A stretch of 17,981 nt of DNA from Acephala macrosclerotiorum (taxonomy: Eukaryota > Ascomycota > Leotiomycetes > Helotiales > Mollisiaceae). The position numbers were made by a program, and so were the translations under genes. Of the stretch, positions 9,999-17,380 are shown one piece after another (position 1 is the stretch's first letter; the number at the start of each line of letters is the position of its first letter). Below the pieces are notes generated by a model. That model worked only from the letters and a program-made list of their open reading frames with translations, was not told the origin of the DNA and did not search any database. Location: contig MU119813.1 in assembly GCA_014904845.1 (NCBI GenBank), positions 1 through 17,981 on the forward strand, read 5' to 3'.

Positions 9999-11259
9999 AA
10001 CCCAACAGCACCTGTGCTCGCGACGCTTGGCCCACCTTTCCCACTCCTGCACGCACCTCGTCTTCGGCCCTTCTGCCTAGCCCAGGTTCACCTGGTCAGC
10101 CACGCTGCAGCTGAGATTCATGCGTCGAGCAGGAAATCCCTCGATCGTCCCTCGGAAATTTCGATGCTGCGGACCCTCTGCGACGCCAGTGACCTCAGAT
10201 CGGCCTCGCATTGGCTCAGATACGAGCTGAGCCAGCTCTGAGCGCTCTCGAGCTGCCTCGCCGTCGCACCATCACTGATCCTCATACCATAAACTCCTCG
10301 GAGATTGAGATGCTGTGGGACTTTGGGGCCTGCACGCGTTGCAGCACAGCAGCCAGTCGCTGAAATGCCTCACGACGACGCAGCCTGGCTTCTGCCTAGC
10401 TGCGCTGCTGGTGGATGACGCGTCAGGAGCTTCTTGGTGAGTTTCCCTTTTGCCGCAGCACATCCGCATTCGTATTTGTCTTGATTGCGCGGATCTGGGC
10501 TGACTCGAGGCGGCAGGATCATGCGAGGCCCTCTCAGAGCACTGCTTGGATCTGCTGAGGATCTGCCGATTGGACTGTGCCAGCACGCTTGGCAGCTGAG
10601 ACGCTGGACGACGGGAAAGACCTGGGATGTGCCAGTCTGCCTGAAGCCTTCGGACGGGCGGATAGGGCAATATCCGAAGTCATGCGACCCCCTCTCGCGC
10701 CAGCTGCCCGCATGAGAGCTGAGACGTCGACGACGAGAATACCTGGGATGTGCTAGTCTGCTTGAAGCTTTCGGATGGGCGGAAACGGTGGTATCTGAGG
10801 TCATACGACTCCTCCCTTCCTTCGATCGTCACTGCCTCCTTGTTCAGCTCTTCGCGGCCTCGCCAACGATCGAGAAAGGATACTGAGATCGGCCGATCGT
10901 GGTGGACAGCGAAGTGGAGATGGTGGCCGCGGATGGGTAATGGGCATCTTCCGGCATGAGAGCGCAGGATCGAAGGTCTCAGGGCCTTGCAGCTGCGGTG
11001 GATCTCTCTGTGCGTCAGAGGGGCGGCATTAACGCCAAGGCATTTTTGACGGTGAGGACGTCAGAAGAGGGGGGAGAATGACATGCCAGGAGTGTACGAT
11101 GGGCCTCGGAGCGTATTCTGGTTCTGCGAGGGCAGTGCGAGAAGCCTACATGAACCCTTTGATCTCCCTCCGTCTGTCATCTTTTTGCAGTCCAGTTTGT
11201 GCAGCCAGCATCGAGTAGAGAATTTCTTGAATACTTCCAATTATTTCCACGCGCTCGAG
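9995..11259 (+). other. Long 5' leader region with upstream ORFs and probable leader intron(s)
   Basis: No protein with a recognisable domain is encoded on either strand; long minus-strand frames here are open mainly because the DNA is GC-rich. Short plus-strand upstream ORFs exist, for example the ATG at 10164 followed by about 25 codons ending near 10241. A strong acceptor-like CTTTTTGCAG ends at 11190 after a pyrimidine-rich stretch, so a leader intron may end there. A candidate donor is GTGAGG at 11052. If that intron is real, the first remaining ATG is at 11260. The region may therefore be a spliced, uORF-containing 5' UTR of about 1.1-1.3 kb, or may hide a separate non-coding transcript. 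Confidence 0.4.
10594..10816 (+). repeat. Diverged tandem duplication (about 100-bp units, 121-123 bp apart)
   Basis: Unit 1 starts at 10594 and unit 2 at 10717, both with AGCTGAGACG. They share CCTGGGATGTG (10621 and 10742) and run together to about 10694 and 10816. Within the 41-nt core, every difference is C in unit 1 and T in unit 2: GCCAG/GCTAG, GCCTG/GCTTG, GCCTT/GCTTT, GACGG/GATGG. Further on there are also AAG/AGG and TGCG/TACG changes. A possible remnant of a third unit is at about 10,945-10,965 (GGCATGAGAGCGCA). Unit 2 thus looks like a C-to-T-mutated copy. Confidence 0.75.
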
Positions 11260-13546
11260 ATGGTCACTTTTGTCCACACCCCTTATACTTATGTTCCAAC
11301 TCCTCCGCGCTCTAAGAGCGCAACAGCTCGCCGCAAACCTGCCTCGAAGCAATCCAGCATCCTCGAAAACAAGCTCCAGCGCATCAACTCGAGCGGTGCA
11401 GCACTCAACACGCCCCAACCACCACCAGCTAATGATATTGGAAGTGAAAGACTTGGAATCCGAGGTATGTTTTTGAGATCGAGATGATTGGGCTAGTAGC
11501 AATAGGAACTAACCTGTGGATATTTGAGCAGAGACCGGTACGGTTAGCGGCAGCGACGGCAGCGACAACAACCATGGCCTTCCCACTATCGAACAACTGC
11601 TGTATACCACGCTACAACAGGAGAGCTTTGCAGCGGAGGACCAGCGTTTGAACACCACAGCCTTTGAAGTTGGAGATGCAACCGCAGATGAGAGAGGCGG
11701 CTCTCTTGATGATAACGGGTCAGCGCTAGGCGGTAACCTAAGCGGTAGTCCAGGTGAGCACGCCCACTATTCTCTATCGTGGAAACAGACGACCAGTTTT
11801 TCTGACAGCGTAGAAGATCCAATTGTACTACTGGGCGATGATGACTCGAGTGCCTCTGAAGCCGAAGTCGACGGTGGTGGTCTTCGTGCCGAAAGTGCAG
11901 CGGCAGACGAGAGCCTTCTCGATAGCCCAGAGACCGCCATCGACTCGACAACTCCGGCCCCTCCCAATTCCGATGTGTGGCACGATATTGATGACTTCCT
12001 CGAGACGGCAGAGCGCTTGCGGCACTTTGAACAAAAACCTCTGACGCCCGATTCCGTGCGCCTTCATACTTCCTCCTCTTCCCGTGCCTCGAGCGAGCCA
12101 TTGCACGACCACACTAGTACAGCAGGCCACTGTACGGTCCGCGCCAGGTCCGAGGCTACGATGTGCTGTTCTGCTCGTCGCCATCAGCCCTCACTTTGTG
12201 TTAGAGCGTCACCAGAGAACCAGCTCAGTCATGAGGGTCGTCTTTATACCGGTCGAGGCGTAGTAGACGAACGCGGGCTGGTTGACCCTGCACGCAATGC
12301 CGATCCCGTTGATGAGATGGAGCAGCAGCAAGAGCAGCAGGAGGAGGAGGACAAAGACAATGATGCATCCTCCAAGAGTGAACATCCTCCAAGCCTCCAA
12401 GGCGCCTCTGTCGGGAAGTGCAGACCTCTCTGTGAAAACAGTGTCATCCTGGATATGGAAGCAATCGACCCCCTGCAAGCGGACGTCGATTTGCTGGATT
12501 GGGAGGCAGACTCTATGGCTCCAATGCAAAGGGCACAGCAGCTGCTCCCTAACCGCAATCCATCACCAGCGACAAGTCATGACGAGGCGGTATGCGATAG
12601 TCATAGCGACAACGAGCTCAACAACACTGAATCGGATGAGGATGACGAGGAACCACGTCCTGTGAAGCGAAAACGGCCGTTCTCATCTCAAGACGGCCCA
12701 ATGCACAAGAAGCCCAAGCACCGTCTTCAGCAGAGGTCTACCCGCCAACATAGACCACACTCCAAGCCCCATCGGCGCTCTCCCAAGTCTCACTCCCCTC
12801 AAGATCATGGTTCGAGAGTCACCGCGGTTTCCAGTGCCAAGGGTCGATTGCCTTCGCCGGCACTTTCAGCGCCTCAGACCATGGATACAGAGATGCCATA
12901 TGACTACAGCAACTTGGGCGGATCATTTAGCGACATCCTACCAACATTGACCGAGGTCACGTTCCGCCCGCACTCCCCAGGCTGTTGTTTCTTCAAGGCA
13001 ATCATCCAGGATGGCTGTGATGGGCGAGGAGTCTCTTTCAGCCAGGTTGCTCGGCTCATCGAGAGCGTCGGCCATGTGGGGAAGATCGACGACTTCACCA
13101 TCAAGCCGATAGAGCAACATTCGTTCCTCTTGACTGGCTTTAGCCGGCATACCTCATCCCGACTCTCTAGTGGCACGATTGTGTCGCCTACTGTGGAGAC
13201 AAGCCTTGTCTCCGACGACGCGCCTTCAACTACACTCCAGCATAGCAAAGCCGTTGATGCTGGAGCTCTGCCATCGGAAGGGAGTGAGCCGTCAAGCAGC
13301 GATAACGAGAGTGGTTTGAGCGACAGCGATCCTGATCTCAGCAGCGACGATGACGCGTATTCGAGTAAAAGAAAGCAGGGCTCCAGCACAAGGATGAATA
13401 TCCCATGGGAACCTGTAGACGAGCAGCGCTTGCTAGCATACAAGAAAGAGGACAAGTCTTGGGACTGGATCTTCAAGAAGTTCCCAGGCAGGACTCGGGC
13501 CGCAGTACGCACGCGCTGGACCATGGTACAGCACAGAGTCAAGTGA
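11260..13546 (+). CDS. Myb/SANT-domain nuclear protein (two exons)
   Basis: Exon 1 runs to 11464 and exon 2 from 11532 to the stop at 13546. The 67-nt intron has donor GTATGT, branch-like CTAAC and acceptor GAGCAG, and splicing joins the frames exactly. From the ATG at 11260 the protein has 739 residues. An in-frame ATG at 11083 would add 59, but those residues look non-coding and span an acceptor-like site. Seen: long disordered acidic/serine-rich stretches; a Q/E run near 330-345; a basic NLS-like block near 445-490 (KRKR, KPKHR); an ordered stretch near 525-600 containing GCCFFKAIIQDG; and a C-terminal single Myb/SANT repeat at about 692-735 with tryptophans at 694, 712, 714 and 731 and the motif FPGRTRAAVRTRW. 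Known: such repeats in Pezizomycotina proteins bind DNA or chromatin. Inferred role: nuclear regulator; the target is unknown. It has the best coding character in the window. Confidence 0.85.
11465..11531 (+). other. Intron in the Myb-domain gene
   Basis: GTATGT donor at 11465, branch-like CTAAC at about 11509, and AG acceptor at 11531. Its length of 67 nt (one more than a multiple of three) moves the exon 1 frame precisely into the long exon 2 frame, and the codon formed across the junction is GAG (Glu). Without splicing the first exon runs into a stop at 11485-11487. Confidence 0.85.
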
Positions 13547-13839
13547 GCTTCCTTCACAGGCGGACGGACAACAACTCAAGCTTTGTGTGCGTGTATGTTC
13601 CTAGCATCCACTGGGACGAACGTTTGAAAAGGACCTTGTCCTCCTCTCGGCCGGTCGCCTCGTGGGAACAGGTACAGTCGAGGGAATCAGGGTTGGGTGA
13701 CTATTAAAGCAAGGGTGAAGGCAGTCAAGGTAGGAGCATCGGCTTTCTTGTTGTGTGTTGTGAGAGGAAGTAGCTTGAGAATCCCTTCTTGATCCATATT
13801 GTATTAAAAATGCCCAAACTACTTGCACTGCTATTATCG
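13547..13839 (+). other. 3' region of the Myb-domain gene, convergent with a broken minus-strand gene
   Basis: No ORF of note. AT-rich stretches such as CTATTAAAG (about 13,701) and GTATTAAAAATG (about 13,801) could serve as polyadenylation signals. The opposing minus-strand remnant ends at 13840, so the two transcription units would have converged. Confidence 0.35.
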
Positions 13840-14157
13840 TCAGTTCCTCAGTCTTCCTCCGCTCTCATCTCTCCTCATCTTTCCCTGCATCTTCAATTCA
13901 AGCAGTAGACTGGAAGTGGAAGCAGCATCACTGCCAGCGAAATGCCCTTCTAGATCCAAATCCCGCGGCTCATCATCCCTCTCGCCATCATTTCTGTCAT
14001 CGTTACCCTTCCCCCAAAACTCATCATCATCATCCCCAATGTCCGGCTCATTGTCAGATGCGTTACGCTCCCAGTCAGCTTGGCAACCCCAGTCGGTGTC
14101 ATAGTTCCTGTCGTCATCTCGCAGACCAAAGGTAGCGTGCGTCTCTCTCTGCCATTC
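13840..14157 (-). pseudogene. Broken acidic reading frame, family not recognised
   Basis: A minus-strand frame is open for 105 codons from just after a TAG at 14158-14160 to a TGA at 13840-13842, with no ATG near its start. The product begins EWQRETHATFGLRDDD, continues through an Asp/Asn-rich stretch (DTDWG, DDDDEFWG, NDDRNDGERDD) and ends with a basic LKMQGKMRRDE-type tail. The adjacent frame just upstream (GLKTLFEDR) seems to continue into it through a one-frame shift, again suggesting a decayed gene. The composition is unlike random translation, but Asp-rich frames can be antisense artefacts of CAT/ATC-rich DNA. It could be a 3' exon of the Ric8-like remnant's host gene or a separate gene. 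I do not recognise it. Confidence 0.35.
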
Positions 14158-14159
14158 CT

Positions 14160-14650
14160 ATCTTCAAACAGCGTCTTGAGACCGGTGTAGTTCTATGGAC
14201 CGAGCTTTGGAAACTCGGGATCTTGGCGGGAGTCGCATCTGTCAAGCACTCTCTTCTAATCTTGGTTGGGCGGTAGAAGGAGCGTTCGTAAATATGCTTT
14301 AGGGCCGGGCGGGGCAAACTCCCCAATTCGAAGGAGAACTTGCACGAGCGGTGAGCCGTACTGATCCATTTCTTCATCTTTGTAAGCCTGAATAGCGAGA
14401 TCAAGTATGTGTGCTAACCGATCCACGTTAATGTTACCATCGAATTGTGGAAACAAAAGATTCCGTGTGGAATGCCGAGTCTTCTTGTCCTCGAGGTCGA
14501 GGCGGACAAGAGAGGCTGTAGGGGCGGTGAAGGATTAGGGATCTCAATTTGTGCCTTAAAAGTAAGGTTAAATTGGACTGAATGATACCAGATCAGGCAA
14601 AGCTCAAGAGGTGGGTAACTTCGAGGCCCTGCATGCAGCTGGTATTCCAT
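14160..14650 (-). pseudogene. Remnant resembling Ric8/synembryn (G-alpha exchange factor/chaperone)
   Basis: Two minus-strand frames carry consecutive pieces. Around 14,520-14,565 there is FNLTF followed by IPNPSPPLQP. In another frame from about 14,520 to the TAG at 14256-14258 there is LDLEDKKT, LLFPQFDGNINVDRLAHILD, an internal MDQYGSPLVQVLLRIGEFAP, and a final YLRTLLLPPNQD. The order and wording resemble the armadillo-type core of fungal Ric8 proteins, including the segment where metazoan Ric8 has LPP before a basic stretch. Known: Ric8 acts on Ga subunits in the cytoplasm and is about 450-550 residues long. Here only about 110 residues survive, with a frameshift near 14,510-14,525 and in-frame TAGs (14256 and a second about 63 nt further on). 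The family call is from memory of motifs and could be wrong; that the region is decayed coding sequence is more certain. Confidence 0.5.
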
Positions 14651-15397
14651 GTTATTGGCAGAATGACTCGTTTAAGAATGAGCCATTTATGGACTGAGCA
14701 TGAACTCCACTTACCCCTCACTAACTCGAAGTAGTTCCCATGTTGTGCACGTACATGAAGACGAGGGACCCACCACCTCTTTGCTGTTTTCGGTCAGATG
14801 CTTGATAACCCCGCTGTTGCTACGGCCTTTTCAAGATGCAGTAATGCTCTTCCATACGTACTTCAAGCCACAAACGAGTCACCGCTTATTAGTCGGTCAA
14901 GGTGAGGCTCCAACTTGAGCGTTCGTCACGGCCCGAACCTTTCAAACGTGGCGCGAACCAGCACCCAGGAACCCTGATTTGCGCAAGGCTTCCTCATCTC
15001 TCCCCCACCTGTTCTCATACAAACTAGGATGTATAGTGCTTTGCTGGTCCCTACTAGCTACGGTACACTCCCTCCTAGCAATCCAGTCTCTTCCACATAG
15101 GGATTTACCTGCGTCTTCTCTCTATCTATGAAATGAAACTCACACCGAACGCCACGTCAGCCTGCGCAATGAATTGCTAGCTTTCTTCCGGAACATATTA
15201 AGAACATAAGATAGCATAATCTTCCCCACCTGTTTCACACATTCAAATCTCACGTGATCTGTTTGGAAATTCTTCTCAGGAGGCTTTGTGACCCGCGCCT
15301 GCTAGCATTAAGTGAGTGTTCTCTTTCGCGAAGATTGGTAACAGCACAGTGAATAATTGCTAAGACATCAAAAGTATCTTTGAGCTTCGAAGCCAAA
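14651..15397. other. Intergenic region, probable promoter of the small Cys protein gene
   Basis: No convincing gene on either strand. Two related pyrimidine-rich motifs occur: TCCCCCACCTGTTCTCATAC at 15001 and TTCCCCACCTGTTTCACACA at 15222. An E-box-like CACGTG lies at 15251-15256. They lie 140-400 bp upstream of the start at 15398 and may be regulatory, but this is only positional inference. Confidence 0.35.
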
Positions 15398-15670
15398 ATG
15401 TGTGTGATCCAGAAGTCAATCTTTGTCTACAGGGACTGTACCCTTCATGATGACCGACAACATCACGGCGTGAAATCTAGAGTGATCACCCAGGAGAATC
15501 CAGCTATGAGCCAAGATATTATCAATAAGCTGGACTGCAACAACCCCAAGAAGACGGGGCCTTTTTGTACTGATCCTGTGTGTGACGATCTCACCGAATG
15601 GAAACTTCCTTTTGGGTCAACATCACGGGCTGGCCGATGCCCAATTTGTGAAGAAATGGGACTTTATTAA
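15398..15670 (+). CDS. Small cysteine-containing protein, family not recognised (90 aa)
   Basis: The ATG at 15398 has a favourable fungal context (CCAAAATG), and the frame runs uninterrupted to a TAA at 15668-15670. The reading frame extends upstream without another ATG. Seven cysteines lie at residues 2, 14, 47, 57, 62, 81 and 84. C14-x2-H17 and C81-P-I-C84 could be halves of metal-binding knuckles, with H22/H23 nearby. There is no hydrophobic signal sequence and no transmembrane segment, so it is probably intracellular, unlike secreted Cys-rich effectors. Many ascomycete genomes carry short, poorly conserved proteins beginning MC with scattered Cys/His pairs; this resembles them in style only. 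It stands alone, about 500 bp upstream of the kinase-like gene on the same strand. The function is unknown. Uncertainty: it could be one exon of a longer gene. Confidence 0.6.
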   Translation: MCVIQKSIFVYRDCTLHDDRQHHGVKSRVITQENPAMSQDIINKLDCNNPKKTGPFCTDPVCDDLTEWKLPFGSTSRAGRCPICEEMGLY

Positions 15671-16167
15671 GGTAAATGATGAGTTATACTTCTTATTTAT
15701 AAAAGAAAGACGCTGAGAATAGAATTTGAGACCAGAATCTTTGTTATGAACACGGTCAGGCTAGAAGATCTCAGGCTCAACGACCGCTTGGCCATGTTGA
15801 ACCTCAGGCATTGAAAAGTCACGTGGTGGACACGAAAGAACTCGAGGGTCTCGAGGCTCCAGGAGGCAGGAAGATCTATCTAATTGTTTGTATCTCTTTG
15901 GTAGCAGCGTCCAGTAATCCCATGAACACCCCCCCTCTCTTCCCCCCCAAAACAGAATCCACGGCCATCCGAAGATCGCCTCTATCTTTCGTTTGTATAA
16001 TAGTCTTAAAGAGGGTTTTGACTTTATGCTCAGAATGCAGAGCCGCAACACGTGATATCAGGCAACTAAGCCGAAGAAGGCTAGATAGCTGTGCCAAGTC
16101 GAAACGATTTTTTTTGTAAAGATCACCCACGGTTTACTCTAAATTCGTTCGTCTACATACATTACTG
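15671..16167. other. Intergenic region upstream of the kinase-like gene
   Basis: Contains an AT-rich putative 3' end for the upstream gene (TTATTTATAAAAG, about 15,696). The 5' region of the kinase-like gene has the sequence TTTGTAAAGATC about 50 bp before its ATG. Open frames on both strands here (for example 15,761-16,051 and 15,876-16,130, minus) have no recognisable domain and I regard them as chance. Confidence 0.35.
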
Positions 16168-17176
16168 ATGTCTTCCCCTCAACAAATCCTTGCTCAGGCA
16201 AGAAAAGATCAGATTAAACTTGCCGGCTGTGGTCTCTTCGCGCAAGTTTTATGGGTAGTCGATACCGAGATAGCTCTCAAGAAATACGACGAACCTGGAG
16301 AAGCCTCTGCCATTGAAAAGCAGATTTATGAGCGACTCGGCACCCACCCTTTTATTCTGCGATGTTATGGAGAGGGAGAGTCAATAGTTGGCAAAGGTCT
16401 AGTACTACAATACTTGCATGCGGGAACCTTAGCAGATAATCTGGAGTTGGACAAGTTTCCTATTGAAAGGAAACAGTAAGTAGTCCAAATAGCGACTTAT
16501 CTTAATCAGATGTGTGTTAACTAAAGAATATTCAGGTGGCCGATTCAAGCCGTCGAGGCTGTAAGATACATTCATTCGAAGGGAGTTCTCCACTGCGACA
16601 TTAGTATTCACAACTTTCTCGTCCAAAATAATGGTTCAATTATGTTGGCAGACTTTTGTGGATCAGTTCTTGACAATTCAAAACCTATTGCCGCTCCTGG
16701 GACTCGATACTCAAGACCGGTTTCGCCAACAGATCGATTTTGGGATCCAACTGAGAAAGACGATATATTTGCGCTCGGTACTGTTTTGTACGAGATCAGT
16801 GTTGGACATCGACTGTATGCTGAGAAGAGTGACCATGAGGTCCGTCAACTCTTCCAGAAACGAGAGTTTCCAGATATAACCGGTCTCGCTGGAAACTTAC
16901 ATATTGTGGTCGAGAAGTGTTGGCAAGATCAGTACGACAGTGCTGAGGAAATCAAATTTGATTTAGGTTCGAAATATCTTTTTGCATTACAGTTCCTCCT
17001 TTGTCCAAGTGCTAATATAGCTAATGATCATCTTTGCAGATTCCGAGCCTTTAAACCATCATTCTACCCGTCGATCGTTACTCGAATATTTTGGATTGTC
17101 GTTGGGGGTGCTGGTGGTTCTGATTGCAATTAGATTGATGTGCCTCGCATGGGTCCAAACCCGTGTTAATCTGTGA
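16168..17176 (+). CDS. Protein-kinase-like protein with C-terminal transmembrane tail (three exons)
   Basis: Exons 16168-16475, 16536-16966 and 17040-17176 give 291 residues. Kinase landmarks in order: glycine-rich loop G20-C-G-L-F-A-Q-V27; VAIK-type IALK with Lys38; probable aC Glu50; hinge region near LVLQYLHAG (78-86); catalytic loop H122-C-D124 through N129; metal-binding D142-F-C-G, with Cys at the usual DFG glycine position; activation-segment GTRYSRP (158-164); and D179-x-F-x-LG184. The fold is short in the C-lobe (about 245 residues), as in fungal lineage-expanded kinase-like families with an HCDI-type loop. Exon 3 adds a hydrophobic helix at about 264-284 and a short basic tail, suggesting a tail-anchored membrane protein with a cytosolic kinase domain. 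Catalytic Lys, Asp, Asn and Asp are all present, so activity is plausible; the substrate is unknown. Intron 2 has an unusual donor. Confidence 0.75.
16476..16535 (+). other. Intron 1 of the kinase-like gene
   Basis: GTAAGT donor at 16476, branch-like TTAACTAA at about 16517, and acceptor TTCAG ending at 16535. Its length of 60 nt preserves the frame. The joined frame continues from the N-lobe hinge into WPIQAVEAVRYIHSKG and the HCD catalytic loop, which confirms the junction. Reading straight through gives an immediate TAA at 16477-16479. Confidence 0.85.
16967..17039 (+). other. Intron 2 of the kinase-like gene, non-consensus GTTCGA donor
   Basis: Acceptor CTTTGCAG ends at 17039, with branch-like CTAAT at about 17011-17015. 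The only GT that joins this acceptor to the kinase frame sensibly is GTTCGA at 16967, which departs from the usual GTRNGT. The nearer AG at 16992 leads to a stop within a few codons. The chosen 73-nt intron yields a 45-residue third exon containing a clean hydrophobic helix. Without splicing the frame ends in a different, polar tail near 17,133. Confidence 0.55.
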
Positions 17177-17380
17177 CCAGCAATGTTTGGGAGACTAAGG
17201 AGCTGTACCACGTTGCAATTGAAACGTATCTTTATTGTTTTACAAGATCTAGTCGTGCAATCACAACGAATATCTTCCCATATTGGGACACTCAATTGCA
17301 GCCAAAGCATCATTCTCTGCAACAATAATCGAACGGACTAGCAAAGCAGCATCGACATCTGTGTACGCAGCTAATATTGA
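17177..17380. other. Gap between kinase-like gene and BTB remnant
   Basis: No gene. The segment CTAATATTGACCCTGCAG (17371-17388) resembles a branch point plus 3' splice site and could be the end of a lost or undetected intron of the downstream BTB gene. No convincing upstream coding exon was found. Confidence 0.3.

Noticed and set aside
10272..10804. Overlapping minus-strand frames of 132 and 144 codons
   Set aside because: GC-rich DNA keeps frames open by chance. They overlap a duplicated non-coding leader, have Arg/Ser/Pro-rich random-looking composition and no domain.
11586..12184. Minus-strand frames antisense to the Myb gene
   Set aside because: Shadows of the exon 2 coding frame; the plus frame has splice support and a Myb domain.
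14521..14571. Intron in the Ric8-like remnant (branch CTAAT, acceptor CTACAG on the minus strand)
   Set aside because: The supposed intron sequence itself reads as Ric8-like protein (IPNPSPPLQP) in another frame, so a frameshift explains it better.
14700..14918. 72-codon plus-strand ORF
   Set aside because: No domain, ordinary intergenic composition, no upstream promoter-like or splice signals.
15876..16130. 84-codon minus-strand ORF upstream of the kinase-like gene
   Set aside because: No recognisable motif and it overlaps the probable promoter of a well-supported gene.
16966..16976. tRNA B-box-like GGTTCGAAATA
   Set aside because: Lacks the following CC and any A-box or cloverleaf context; it spans an exon-intron junction of the kinase-like gene.
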